Positions 17,879 through 26,147 of a stretch of DNA of 64,000 nt are shown one piece after another. A program made the translations under genes and the position numbers. Positions within the stretch are counted from its first letter, which is position 1; each line of letters opens with the position of its first letter. The notes under the pieces were generated by a model that had not been told where the DNA came from, did no database searches, and saw nothing but the letters and a program-made list of their open reading frames with translations. This stretch comes from Planctomycetota bacterium (GTDB taxonomy: Bacteria; Planctomycetota; UBA1135; GCA-002686595): positions 62,001 to 126,000 of the forward strand of contig JAEUHY010000025.1 of assembly GCA_016795325.1 (NCBI GenBank), in the 5' to 3' direction.

Positions 17879-19288
17879 ATGAACCACGGGCTCAACTTGT
17901 TTCGTTTGTCCACGCTGCTCTCGTGCATCGCGACCGTCGCTGCACCCGTCGGCGCCCAGTCGGCTGCGGAAACGGTCGCGATCTCCGCGGGCACGGAGCT
18001 GAACTACGAAGGTCGCGTTTTCAGCTCGGACGGAAAGCTGCGTTGGACGATGCCGCTCAAGACGCAGTACGTCGTGCTGCAGGGCGAAGGCGGTCTCGAG
18101 CTCGCCGCGTTCCACACGCTCGGATCGGCGACGTCGATGGGCGAGGGCGAGATGCGCAGCGTGCCAGCGACGACGAGCCACAAGTTCGTGCGGCTGCTGC
18201 CGGACAATGCGCGCGCGCCGCTGCCGGAAGGCTCGTTTCCTGCGATGTCCGCCGGAGTCCCGCCGCTGATGGCCGTCGGCGCCGTGCCGTTCCCGCCTTC
18301 GAGCGTGAACCTCGCCCACGGCGCGGCCTCGCGCGCGGGGCGCGTCGTGCTCACGAACGAATTCGACTTCGCGCTCGAGCGCGAGTGGAAGGCGGAGGTG
18401 AGCGACGGGCGCATCGTGCTCACCGCACAGGCGCCCGGCGTGCCCGTTGCGCATGCCGTGATGGCTACGATCAAACTGCTCGAGTACTCCGAACGCCTGG
18501 TGATCGATCCGGCGCGCCGCGCGGTGGTCGAGTGTGGCGCGCGCTGGAAGCTCGAATTCTCGGCCGACCCGCCGCGTGCGACGGAGTACGGCTACGAGTT
18601 GAAGCTCGTCTCGAGCAGCAGCGCTGCTGAGGCGCCGTTCGCCGCGCTGCGCGACGACAAGCGCAAGTTCGACGCGGCGGCGCGGCTGGCTTTCGGGGCC
18701 GACCTCGACGTTGCGGAACGCACCATGGACGAACTCGCCGAGTCCTTCGACGAATCGCAGTCCTACTTCCGCGCCGAAGCGCGACGTGTGCTGACGCAGA
18801 TCGCTGCGACGCGCGAATATCGCGAGAACGAACGGCTCCAGGCCGAGGTCGTCGCGAAGTTGATCGGCAAACAAGCCGTCGACGTGCTCGGCGACGTCGT
18901 GGGCAAGGACCTGAACGGCAGCGAAGTCCGCCTGTCCGCGCTCAAGGGCAAAGTCGTCGTGCTGAACTTCTATGCCTCGTGGTGCGGACCGTGCAACCAG
19001 GAGTTCCCGCACCTCAAGGAGCTCTACGCGAAGTACGGCAGCGATCTCGCCGTGATCGGCTTCGACAAGGAGCCCGACGAGACGTTCGAGCGTGAGCACG
19101 CGCGCAAGCAGGGGCTGCCCTGGCCGATCGTGTTGCACTCGGACAAAGTCAACGAGGCCCTGCTCGTGCGCGCTTTCCCGACCAATTACTACGTCGATCG
19201 CCAGGGCCGCATCGTGCTTCGCGAAGTGGGCTTCGACGGCCCGGAGAAGCTCGCGGGGACCTTGGAAGGGTTGCTGAAGGCCAAATAG
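17879..19288 (+). CDS. Exported protein with C-terminal TlpA-like thioredoxin domain
   Basis: A 469-residue protein. Residues 1-28 form a signal peptide ending VGAQS. The next 290 residues hold no recognised domain. The C-terminal 150 residues form a TlpA/ResA-like thioredoxin with VVLNFYASWCGPCNQEFPHL (C369 and C372), VIGFDKEPDE and AFPTNYYVDRQGRI. It probably acts as a thiol-disulfide reductant outside the cytoplasm. The ATG at 17879 begins the signal peptide; an in-frame TTG at 17861 is less likely. A terminator-like hairpin with a T tract follows at 19325-19353. Confidence 0.88.
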   Translation: MNHGLNLFRLSTLLSCIATVAAPVGAQSAAETVAISAGTELNYEGRVFSSDGKLRWTMPLKTQYVVLQGEGGLELAAFHTLGSATSMGEGEMRSVPATTSHKFVRLLPDNARAPLPEGSFPAMSAGVPPLMAVGAVPFPPSSVNLAHGAASRAGRVVLTNEFDFALEREWKAEVSDGRIVLTAQAPGVPVAHAVMATIKLLEYSERLVIDPARRAVVECGARWKLEFSADPPRATEYGYELKLVSSSSAAEAPFAALRDDKRKFDAAARLAFGADLDVAERTMDELAESFDESQSYFRAEARRVLTQIAATREYRENERLQAEVVAKLIGKQAVDVLGDVVGKDLNGSEVRLSALKGKVVVLNFYASWCGPCNQEFPHLKELYAKYGSDLAVIGFDKEPDETFEREHARKQGLPWPIVLHSDKVNEALLVRAFPTNYYVDRQGRIVLREVGFDGPEKLAGTLEGLLKAK

Positions 19289-19324
19289 GGCCACGCGGCG
19301 CGCGCGGGGCCGGCCCCGACGCCG

Positions 19325-19353
19325 ACCACACGTCGGCGTACGTGGTATTTTTT
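19325..19353 (+). terminator. Putative intrinsic terminator after the TlpA-like gene
   Basis: A short interrupted stem (ACC, 2-base bulge, ACGT pairing with ACGTGGT) is followed by TATTTTTT at 19346-19353. A run of six T is exceptional in this high-G+C sequence and lies about 60 bases after the stop codon at 19288. Confidence 0.55.
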
Positions 19354-19473
19354 GGGGCTGGCCCTCGCGGCCTGTAGTCCGACGACCTGCTCCAGCGACG
19401 TGCCCCGGCCACTTGCCGCAGCACGGCCCCGGGCGGCCGCGCTCCCCCCCATCCTTCCCGCCCGCCGCACCTC

Positions 19474-21117
19474 GTGAGCCCGCGACCGACGCTGAGCCTG
19501 CTCCGCCCCGTCGGCGAGCACTACGAATGGCGCGCGGTCGCCGCCAGCGGCGCCGTCATCGGCCGCAAGGAAACCTGCGACGTCGTGCTCGCCAGCGTCG
19601 ACGTGTCGCGCCAACACGCGGAGGTGCGCTTCGAGCGCGAGCGCTGGATCGTGCGCGACCTGGGCAGTTCGAACGGCACCTTCATCGGCGCGACGCGCAT
19701 CACCGAGCACGAACTGCGCTCGGGCGAGCGTATTCGCATCGGCGGCTTCGAACTCGAGTGCCGCCTGGCCGCGCCCGAAACCGTGGCGGTGGTCGACTCG
19801 ACCGTCGCGACAGCGTCGGTGCGCATGGACATGCGCAACTTCGACGCGCTGGTCTCGCAGGTGCTCGAGCCGCCGAAGCCGCCCGCGCGCGGCGGTCTGT
19901 CGGGCATCGCGCGGCCCGTGCCGGCGGCGAAACCCGAGAGCGAGCGCGGCGCGCGGCGCGTCGTGCAGTTGCTCCACGGCGCAGCCAACGCGCTCATGGC
20001 GCAGGACGATCTCGACGCCACGCTCGAACGGGTCGTCGGACTCGTCTTCGAGTACTTGCCCGCCGAACGCTGCTTCGTGCTGCTCAAGGACGAGCAAAGC
20101 GAGAAGCTCACGCCGCGCATCGAACGCGCCGCGCCCGGTTCGACCGTCGGCGAGCTGCGCCTGAGCCGCAACATCGTCGAAGCCGCGCTGCGCTCGCAGC
20201 AGTCGATGCTCGTTCGCGACATCTCCGCCGACCAGCGCTTCGCCGCCGCCGAGAGCATCGTCTCGCTCGGCATCTGCTCGGCGATGTGCGCGCCGCTCAC
20301 GCACATGGGCCGCGTCGGCGGGCTGATCTACGTCGACCGCGCGAACGCCGCCGAGGAGTTTTCGCACGACGACCTGGGCGCGCTCTCGATCCTCGCGGCG
20401 ATCTCCGCCTCCGCCGTCGAGCGCGCGCGCATGCGCGAAAACCTCGAGCGCGAGCGGCGCGTGCGTGAACGCCTCGCGCGCTACCACGCGCCGAGCGTGA
20501 TCGAACGCATCGTCTCGTCGTCGGACCGCGACGCAGGCGCGATGGAGTCCGAGGAGCGCGACGTGACGGTCGTCTTCGCGGACATCTCGGGCTTCACGAG
20601 CCTCGCCGAGGAACTCGGCGCGCGCGAGGTCACGGCCACGCTCAATCAAGTCTTCGGCGTGCTCACCGAAGAGGTCTTCCGCGAGGCCGGCACGCTCGAC
20701 AAGTTCATCGGCGATTCGCTCATGGCGTTCTTCGGCGCCCCGCTGCACCAGCCCGACCACGCCTTGCGCGCTGTGCGCGCCGCGCACGCGATGCAACGGC
20801 GCCTCGACGAGCTCAACGCGCGCCGCGTCGGACAGCGACCGCTCGGCCTGCGCATCGGCATCAACAGCGGCTCGGTGATCGTCGGCGACGTGGGCGCGCT
20901 CGACCGACGCGACTACACGGTGATCGGCGACACGGTCAACGTCGCCAGCCGACTCGAGTCGTCCGTGGCGCGCTCCGGGCAGATCGTGATCGGCCCGGCG
21001 ACCTACCAGGCCGTGAAGGACTGGTTCGTGTGCGAACCGCTGGCGCCCGTGCAGCTCAAGGGCCGCAGCGTTTCGATGCAGTCGTACCTCGTGCGCGGCC
21101 CCGTGCGACGCGGCTGA
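19474..21117 (+). CDS. FHA-GAF-class III adenylate/guanylate cyclase
   Basis: A 547-residue cytoplasmic signalling protein with three domains in order. An FHA domain (about 10-100) carries GAVIGRKETCDVVL, SRQHAEV and LGSSNGTFIG and should bind a phosphothreonine peptide. A GAF domain (about 150-310) has LERVVGLVFEYLPAERCFVLL. A class III cyclase catalytic domain (about 360-540) has VVFADISGFTSLAEELG with its metal-binding Asp, FIGDSLMAFFG, IGINSGSVIVGDVG and the transition-state segment TVIGDTVNVASRLES. It would make cAMP or cGMP in response to kinase signalling and a GAF ligand. The start codon is GTG at 19474. No partner kinase is adjacent. Confidence 0.92.
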   Translation: MSPRPTLSLLRPVGEHYEWRAVAASGAVIGRKETCDVVLASVDVSRQHAEVRFERERWIVRDLGSSNGTFIGATRITEHELRSGERIRIGGFELECRLAAPETVAVVDSTVATASVRMDMRNFDALVSQVLEPPKPPARGGLSGIARPVPAAKPESERGARRVVQLLHGAANALMAQDDLDATLERVVGLVFEYLPAERCFVLLKDEQSEKLTPRIERAAPGSTVGELRLSRNIVEAALRSQQSMLVRDISADQRFAAAESIVSLGICSAMCAPLTHMGRVGGLIYVDRANAAEEFSHDDLGALSILAAISASAVERARMRENLERERRVRERLARYHAPSVIERIVSSSDRDAGAMESEERDVTVVFADISGFTSLAEELGAREVTATLNQVFGVLTEEVFREAGTLDKFIGDSLMAFFGAPLHQPDHALRAVRAAHAMQRRLDELNARRVGQRPLGLRIGINSGSVIVGDVGALDRRDYTVIGDTVNVASRLESSVARSGQIVIGPATYQAVKDWFVCEPLAPVQLKGRSVSMQSYLVRGPVRRG

Positions 21118-21130
21118 ACGCCGCGCCGCG

Positions 21131-22408
21131 TCAGGCCTGCGGCGGGCCGTCGACGAGCAACCAGCTCGCGAGCCCGAGCAGCGCGCCCATGCTGACCACG
21201 TCGGTCGCCGTGGTGAGGAAGATCGACGACGCCGTCGCGGGATCCGCGCCCAGGCGTCGCAGGGTGAGCGGTGTGACGACTCCGGCGATGCCGCTTGCGA
21301 TGCAGCTCAAGGTCATCGCGACGAGCACGATCAGCGACAGGTACAACGCATCGCTAGAGCCCTGCATCGTTGCGTACGCATACATGCCGACGGCGCCGGT
21401 GAGCCCGACGAGCAGGCCGTTGAACAGACCCAACACGGCCTCCTTGAACACCAGGCGCCGCTCGTCGCCGGGCTTGACGTCGCCGAGCGTCATCCCGCGC
21501 AGCGTCACCGCGAGCGCTTGGCTGCCGGTGTTGCCCGATTGCCCCGCGAGCACCGGAAGGAACGCCGCAAGCACGACCACGCGGTCGATCGTGTCCTCGA
21601 ACATCGCGACCACGCCTGCGGCGAGGAACGCGGTGAGGATGTTGAGCTGCAGCCACGGGTGGCGGAAGCGCAAGCTGCGCCACAGCGGCGTGGACAGGCG
21701 TTCTTCCTTCTCGACACCGACCATCGCGCCGGCCTGCGCGCTCAATTCGATCGCCTGCGCTTCGAACAGCGTCGGACCGCGCACCAGCCCGACGAGCTTG
21801 CCGGCGCCGTCGCACACCGGATACACCGGGTAGTGGCGATTGAGCGCGCGGCGCATCGCGTCGATCAGGCTCTCGTCGGCGCGCAGGAAGAACGGTTCGC
21901 GCAACATCACTTGCTCAAGTCGCGAAGCGGGCGGCGAGAAGAGCAGGTCGCGCATGGTGACGACGCCGAGCAAGCGCCCGCCCGCGTCGACGATGAACAC
22001 GTAGGTGATGAAGGCGCGTTTGACGAGCTCGCGCAATTCGTCGGTGGCCTGCGCGACGGTGTGGTCGGGCGAGAACACGCCGATCGGGAGCTCCATGAGC
22101 GAGCCGATCGCGTCGGAGGCGTAGCCCTGCGGACTCGCCCACTGGCGCCGGCGCTCGGGCGTCGCCGCCGCGAGCAAGCGCTGTCGGCGCGCCGCGGGCA
22201 ACTGCTCGAGCACGTCGCGTGCGTTGGTCGGCACCACGCTCTGCAACGCCTCGAGCGCAACGTCGTCGGGCGCCTCGCCGAAGGCTTGCAGCGCCGGCTG
22301 TCGATCGCTCGCGCCGAGCAACTCGACGAGAGCGTGGACACGAGCTTGGTGTTGCGCGGAAGCTTCGGCCGCGCCGGCGGCCGCAGCGGCATCGCGTTGG
22401 GAATCCAT
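21131..22408 (-). CDS. mgtE: MgtE-type magnesium transporter
   Basis: A 425-residue divalent-cation channel. The N-terminal helical domain (about 25-110) is followed by a CBS pair (about 115-245) with GVVTMRDLLF and DESLIDAMRRALNRHY, which senses cytosolic magnesium. The C-terminal half has five transmembrane helices with the pore signatures RHPWLQLNILTAF, LPVLAGQSGNTGSQALAV and LTTATDVVSMGALLGLA. The MDSQRDA start is chosen over an in-frame codon 20 residues upstream because family members begin close to this point. No magnesium riboswitch was recognised upstream. It converges on the cyclase gene with only a 13-base gap. Confidence 0.93.
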   Translation of the reverse strand: MDSQRDAAAAAGAAEASAQHQARVHALVELLGASDRQPALQAFGEAPDDVALEALQSVVPTNARDVLEQLPAARRQRLLAAATPERRRQWASPQGYASDAIGSLMELPIGVFSPDHTVAQATDELRELVKRAFITYVFIVDAGGRLLGVVTMRDLLFSPPASRLEQVMLREPFFLRADESLIDAMRRALNRHYPVYPVCDGAGKLVGLVRGPTLFEAQAIELSAQAGAMVGVEKEERLSTPLWRSLRFRHPWLQLNILTAFLAAGVVAMFEDTIDRVVVLAAFLPVLAGQSGNTGSQALAVTLRGMTLGDVKPGDERRLVFKEAVLGLFNGLLVGLTGAVGMYAYATMQGSSDALYLSLIVLVAMTLSCIASGIAGVVTPLTLRRLGADPATASSIFLTTATDVVSMGALLGLASWLLVDGPPQA

Positions 22409-22633
22409 GGTGGACGCAGTGGAACTTTGGGGGAGAGAACGACGCGCGCAGCGAGCGGGGCAGCGCAAGCGCCCGGGGGATCGCGCGCGGCGGGGAGGAT
22501 CGCGCGCGTCAGGCCGAACGAGGATAGAGACCGAACGGCCCTGCTGCGGTGACGAGCCGTGTTGGAAACAGCTTCTGGGGTGTTCAGCGGCGTCGCCTTG
22601 GCGCGGCGAAGGCCCTCAACTAGATTTCGGCGC

Positions 22634-22640
22634 AGGGAGG
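22634..22640 (+). promoter_or_regulatory. Strong Shine-Dalgarno sequence AGGGAGG
   Basis: AGGGAGG lies 6 bases before a TTG at 22647. It is one of the few clear ribosome-binding sites in the window and decides the start of the following lipoprotein gene. Confidence 0.6.
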
Positions 22641-22646
22641 TCAGGC

Positions 22647-23312
22647 TTGGAACAGCGCGCAGATCGACTCGGGCTTCGGCTGGGCTTGTGTTTTGTGATG
22701 TTCGCGGCGTGCTCGACGCCGCGCGCACCCGACCCGGCGCCGGTTGAGCCGACTCCGAGCGCTAGCGCGACGCCGGCGCCCGAGCCGGCGCCCGAAGCGG
22801 CGCCGGCCACGGCCGAAGCCCAGAAGCTCGCGCCGAACTTCACGCGCCCTCGCCAGGGCTGGAGCGTGTACGTGCCGCCTGACTGGGAGCTGCTCGGCGA
22901 GCAAACGGACGAGGCGCCGAACGGCGCGACGGACCTGACGGTGTTCGGGCTGCCCGAAGTGTGGAGCGACCTCGAGGCGCAGAACATCGCGAACGCGATC
23001 GGCGTGCATGCAGTCCAGCGCTTCGTCGACGCTGCCGGAACCCCGGGAGACGCGCACGCGTTCCGCATCGAGTTCACGGTGCTGCATCCCGATCTTCCGC
23101 ACACCGAGGTGAACGACGGCCCTCGCACCGCGACGCGCGGCGTCGTCAACTGGCAAGGCCTGGACTACGAAGCGCAGCTCGAGTTCGTCGTGCGCGGCCG
23201 CATGGGCTACGTGATCGCCTTCCACGCCACGCCCGGCACGTTCGCGACGAACTACCCGCTGTTCCGCAAGTTCTCGGACTCGCTCGAGTTGTTCGATCCC
23301 AAACAGGACTGA
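22647..23312 (+). CDS. Small lipoprotein of unknown function, TTG start
   Basis: A 221-residue protein. Starting at TTG 22647 gives a classic lipoprotein signal: a charged N-terminus (EQRADRLG), a hydrophobic stretch and the lipobox FAAC, followed by a Pro/Ala/Glu linker rich in PAPEP. The mature domain starts GWSVYVPPDWELLGEQ and ends FRKFSDSLELFDPK. It resembles small periplasmic domains such as those of PsbP/MOG1 type, but the match is not firm. The AGGGAGG sequence 6 bases upstream supports the unusual start. Two further lipoprotein or membrane-anchored unknowns follow on the same strand. Confidence 0.75.
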   Translation: MEQRADRLGLRLGLCFVMFAACSTPRAPDPAPVEPTPSASATPAPEPAPEAAPATAEAQKLAPNFTRPRQGWSVYVPPDWELLGEQTDEAPNGATDLTVFGLPEVWSDLEAQNIANAIGVHAVQRFVDAAGTPGDAHAFRIEFTVLHPDLPHTEVNDGPRTATRGVVNWQGLDYEAQLEFVVRGRMGYVIAFHATPGTFATNYPLFRKFSDSLELFDPKQD

Positions 23313-23374
23313 CGAGCGTCGAGGCGGCGGCGAGCTGACGAAACCGAGAAAGGGTCGCGGGGTAGTGCCGCACG

Positions 23375-24694
23375 ATGCGAACCCTTGCCGGTGCGCCGTG
23401 GTGTTCGCTCGCCGCGGTCTTCTGGCTGTGTGCGAGTTGCTCGGAACCTGAGGCTTCGGGTCCGCCTGAATCGGAACCGCGCGCTGCGCCGGGCACGCCG
23501 GATCCCGCGCCGCTGACTAGCGAAGCGCCGGCAAGTGATGCGCCGCTCGAGGTGCAGCGCACGGTCGACGCACGCTCCGCCGCCACGCCGAGTTCCGTCG
23601 AGTTCGAACAGCTGACGATCCGCGTGCAACTCGTCGACCCGGATGGACTCGCCGCCAAGCCGCTGCGCACGTGGCCCCGCTTGATCGAACTCGTCGGCAA
23701 CCGCGTGCACGTCAGCGCGGCTCGAGCGTATGTCGACGAACACGGCAACGCGACCGTGTCGTGCTCTCCGCGTATTGCAGGCGCACGCCAGCGGCTGCTG
23801 GAGGTCAGCGTCATCGCCGCCGTGCGCTTCCCGGAACGCCGGGCCGGACCTCGCGCGCTCCTGCGCTTGCCGACGCCGGCGATCAGCGCAGTGCTAGAGC
23901 TCGGCGCCGTGCAGCTTCACGACCCGTACGACGATCGCGCCTTGCGCCGCCTGTCGGATGACGAGTTGGAGCGTGAGCACGCGCTGGTCGTGCAATTGGA
24001 CGACGCGGAAGTCCTCGGGGCGTTTGCGCTCTCGACGGTCGAACTCGAAATGGCCCGACGCGGCGGAAAGCGCTGGGTCGCGATTCTCCGAAGCGCGTTC
24101 GAGATGAAGCGCGAGCTCGAAGAGCGCTGGCGCCGAGCGCCCGACGAGAGCGCCAGCGACGATGACCCGGGCGACATCGATTCAGTTTGTGCGTCGACCG
24201 TGTGGGACCCGCTGGGCCTTCTCGCGAGACTGACCCTGCTACGCCGCGCGGAGCGCCGCCCTGATCCCGCCCAACTCCTGCTCCGTGGAAGCTCGCCACG
24301 GGAGTTTGTCGCCGGCACGCCGATGAGCCTGGCGATCGGGCTGATCAACGTCGACTCGAGCGAGTCGTTCTATCCACCTCCACGCTTGGGAGAGTACCTG
24401 CGCGTCACTGTGCTCGACGAGAATGGAATCGCGATCCAACCTCGCGAGCGAGAAGCAAGGATGCTCGAGGGGCCCCAGGCGTTTCCGTACTTGGCGCCAG
24501 GCGAAGCCAGTTGGACCACGATAAACCACCCGCGCCGGGTCGACATCTCCAGTCAAGTCGACTTGCCGCCGGGCCGCTACACCCTGCTTCTGGAAGCGCC
24601 CATCGAGACCCTCGCGAACGAAACCGGCAGCCTCCACGGTCGCGTGACCATCAAGTCCGAACCGTTCGAAATCGTGGTGCGGGCGCGCGACTAG
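23375..24694 (+). CDS. Lipoprotein of unknown function, paralogue of the next gene
   Basis: A 439-residue protein with a lipoprotein signal (lipobox around CASC) and a Pro/Ser/Glu-rich linker. The mature part has no recognised domain. Segments such as LSDDELEREHALVVQLDD, LEMARRGGKRW, LTLLRRAERRPDP, GLINVDSSESF, PPGRYTLLLEAP and VTIKSEPFEIVVR recur in the same order in the neighbour at 24769-25977, showing an old tandem duplication. A TAGTGC hexamer ends 6 bases before the ATG. The pair lies between a small lipoprotein gene and the sigma-factor fusion gene. The function is unknown. Confidence 0.75.
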   Translation: MRTLAGAPWCSLAAVFWLCASCSEPEASGPPESEPRAAPGTPDPAPLTSEAPASDAPLEVQRTVDARSAATPSSVEFEQLTIRVQLVDPDGLAAKPLRTWPRLIELVGNRVHVSAARAYVDEHGNATVSCSPRIAGARQRLLEVSVIAAVRFPERRAGPRALLRLPTPAISAVLELGAVQLHDPYDDRALRRLSDDELEREHALVVQLDDAEVLGAFALSTVELEMARRGGKRWVAILRSAFEMKRELEERWRRAPDESASDDDPGDIDSVCASTVWDPLGLLARLTLLRRAERRPDPAQLLLRGSSPREFVAGTPMSLAIGLINVDSSESFYPPPRLGEYLRVTVLDENGIAIQPREREARMLEGPQAFPYLAPGEASWTTINHPRRVDISSQVDLPPGRYTLLLEAPIETLANETGSLHGRVTIKSEPFEIVVRARD

Positions 24695-24768
24695 CGCGCT
24701 CGCACGAACCCGCACTCCGTCGTCGCACGCAGACGCCGGCGCTTCGACAAGCATCCACCGATCCACGC

Positions 24769-25977
24769 ATGCCCACACACTCCCCCACAGCGCTGAGCCC
24801 GCGAATCGTGGGGAGCCTGCTGCTCGTGGTCGGGGTCGGCGTGGTCCTCGCGCTGCGGCCGAAACCGGCGCCTCCTGTTCTGCCGTACCGCCCGGCGGCC
24901 ACCGCCGTCCTGCGACCGCGTCCGCTCGAGTCGCAGCTCCACGCGGTGCATGTGAGCTTGCAGTTCCTCGATGCGAACGGCGACGCACTGAGCAAGCGAC
25001 GCCTCAATGTCGGCTACACGGAGCACTACCGAGACGGAGCGGGAAGCGCTTCGCGTTGGATCGGACTCGAAGCCCAAACCGACGAGCGCGGCCGCGCGAC
25101 GATTCGCTGTCCATTGAGCGCCGCTGATGCAGAGGCGCGAACACTTGAGTTCGTCGACGGTGCGCCGAACGAAGGATCGTCGAGCGCCCGAACGGGGCTC
25201 GTCCTCCTGCCGAATCCGGTGGAGTTGGACACGCTCGACTTGGGCGTGCTCGCGCTGGTCGAGCCAGGCGACGACATCCTTCTGCGCAATCTTGACGACG
25301 ATGCGCTCGAGCGCGAATTCGATCGACTCGTGCCCCTCGCCGCCTTGAACGGTCGCCACCACGCGCACGTCGTCGTGTGCCTGCTCGAGATGGCGCGTCG
25401 AGGCGGCGAACCCTGGGACAAGCGTATCGGCCCCATCTGGGCCAAGCGCGGCGATGGGTGGATGGACTCGCCCGGCCCCGACACTCCAGCGCTGGAAGAA
25501 TTGGAGGCGCTCACCCTGCTGCGCCGCGCGCAGCGACGCGCCGACCCGGGTGAGATTCGTCTACACAGCAGCTGCGCGCGCGAATTCGTCATCGGCGAAC
25601 CGATGAGGCTCGAGATCGGCCTTGTGAACGTCGACGCGGACGAGTCCTTCTGGATCCCGCCGTACTTCGAAGGCGGCGTACGTATCACCGCACGCGACAC
25701 GACGGGGCGGAGTGTCACGCCCAAGCCGCAGCAGCCGACCATCGACGATCCGCCGTACCAAAGCTCCAAACTCGCTCCGCAGACGGCCAGTTGGGATTGG
25801 TGCGACGGTCTACCGTGGTCGATCGAGATCTCTCACCAGCTCAAACTCGCACCCGGGCGCTACACGTTGGAACTTCAAGCGCCGGTCGATGGCAATTGGG
25901 ATCTATCGGAGTCGCTCCGCGGTCGCGTGACGCTCAAGTCGGCCCCGTTCGAGATCGTCGTACGGACGCCGCACTGA
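24769..25977 (+). CDS. Membrane-anchored protein of unknown function, paralogue of the preceding gene
   Basis: A 402-residue protein with one N-terminal transmembrane segment (IVGSLLLVVGVGVVLAL) in place of the lipoprotein signal of its paralogue. Shared motifs are LDDDALEREFDRLV, LEMARRGGEPWDK, LTLLRRAQRRADPGE, IGLVNVDADESFW, APGRYTLELQAP and VTLKSAPFEIVVR. The change in anchoring type between the two copies suggests they work at different membranes or faces. The ATG at 24769 directly precedes the anchor. No enzyme motif is seen. Confidence 0.75.
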   Translation: MPTHSPTALSPRIVGSLLLVVGVGVVLALRPKPAPPVLPYRPAATAVLRPRPLESQLHAVHVSLQFLDANGDALSKRRLNVGYTEHYRDGAGSASRWIGLEAQTDERGRATIRCPLSAADAEARTLEFVDGAPNEGSSSARTGLVLLPNPVELDTLDLGVLALVEPGDDILLRNLDDDALEREFDRLVPLAALNGRHHAHVVVCLLEMARRGGEPWDKRIGPIWAKRGDGWMDSPGPDTPALEELEALTLLRRAQRRADPGEIRLHSSCAREFVIGEPMRLEIGLVNVDADESFWIPPYFEGGVRITARDTTGRSVTPKPQQPTIDDPPYQSSKLAPQTASWDWCDGLPWSIEISHQLKLAPGRYTLELQAPVDGNWDLSESLRGRVTLKSAPFEIVVRTPH

Positions 25978-26147
25978 GCGCCGCCAGCCCGTTCCCAGGC
26001 TACGGATGGGGCTGAGAGCGGAACGGATTCGCTCGAGCCGCTTGCACCGCGACGTGCCGCGCAAGCCACCGGGCGATCGTGGCGGAGCGGCGCACAAGTC
26101 CAAAATTCCCGGCACGCTCCGCCGCGCGACTGCATCTTGAGCGGCAC

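Noticed and set aside
16397..19294. A 965-codon open frame on the minus strand
   Set aside because: It spans two well-supported plus-strand genes (S41 peptidase and TlpA-like) and has shadow-type composition.
22409..22646. A magnesium riboswitch (M-box or ykkC-type) upstream of mgtE
   Set aside because: No conserved riboswitch core was recognised and the space is shared with another gene's promoter.
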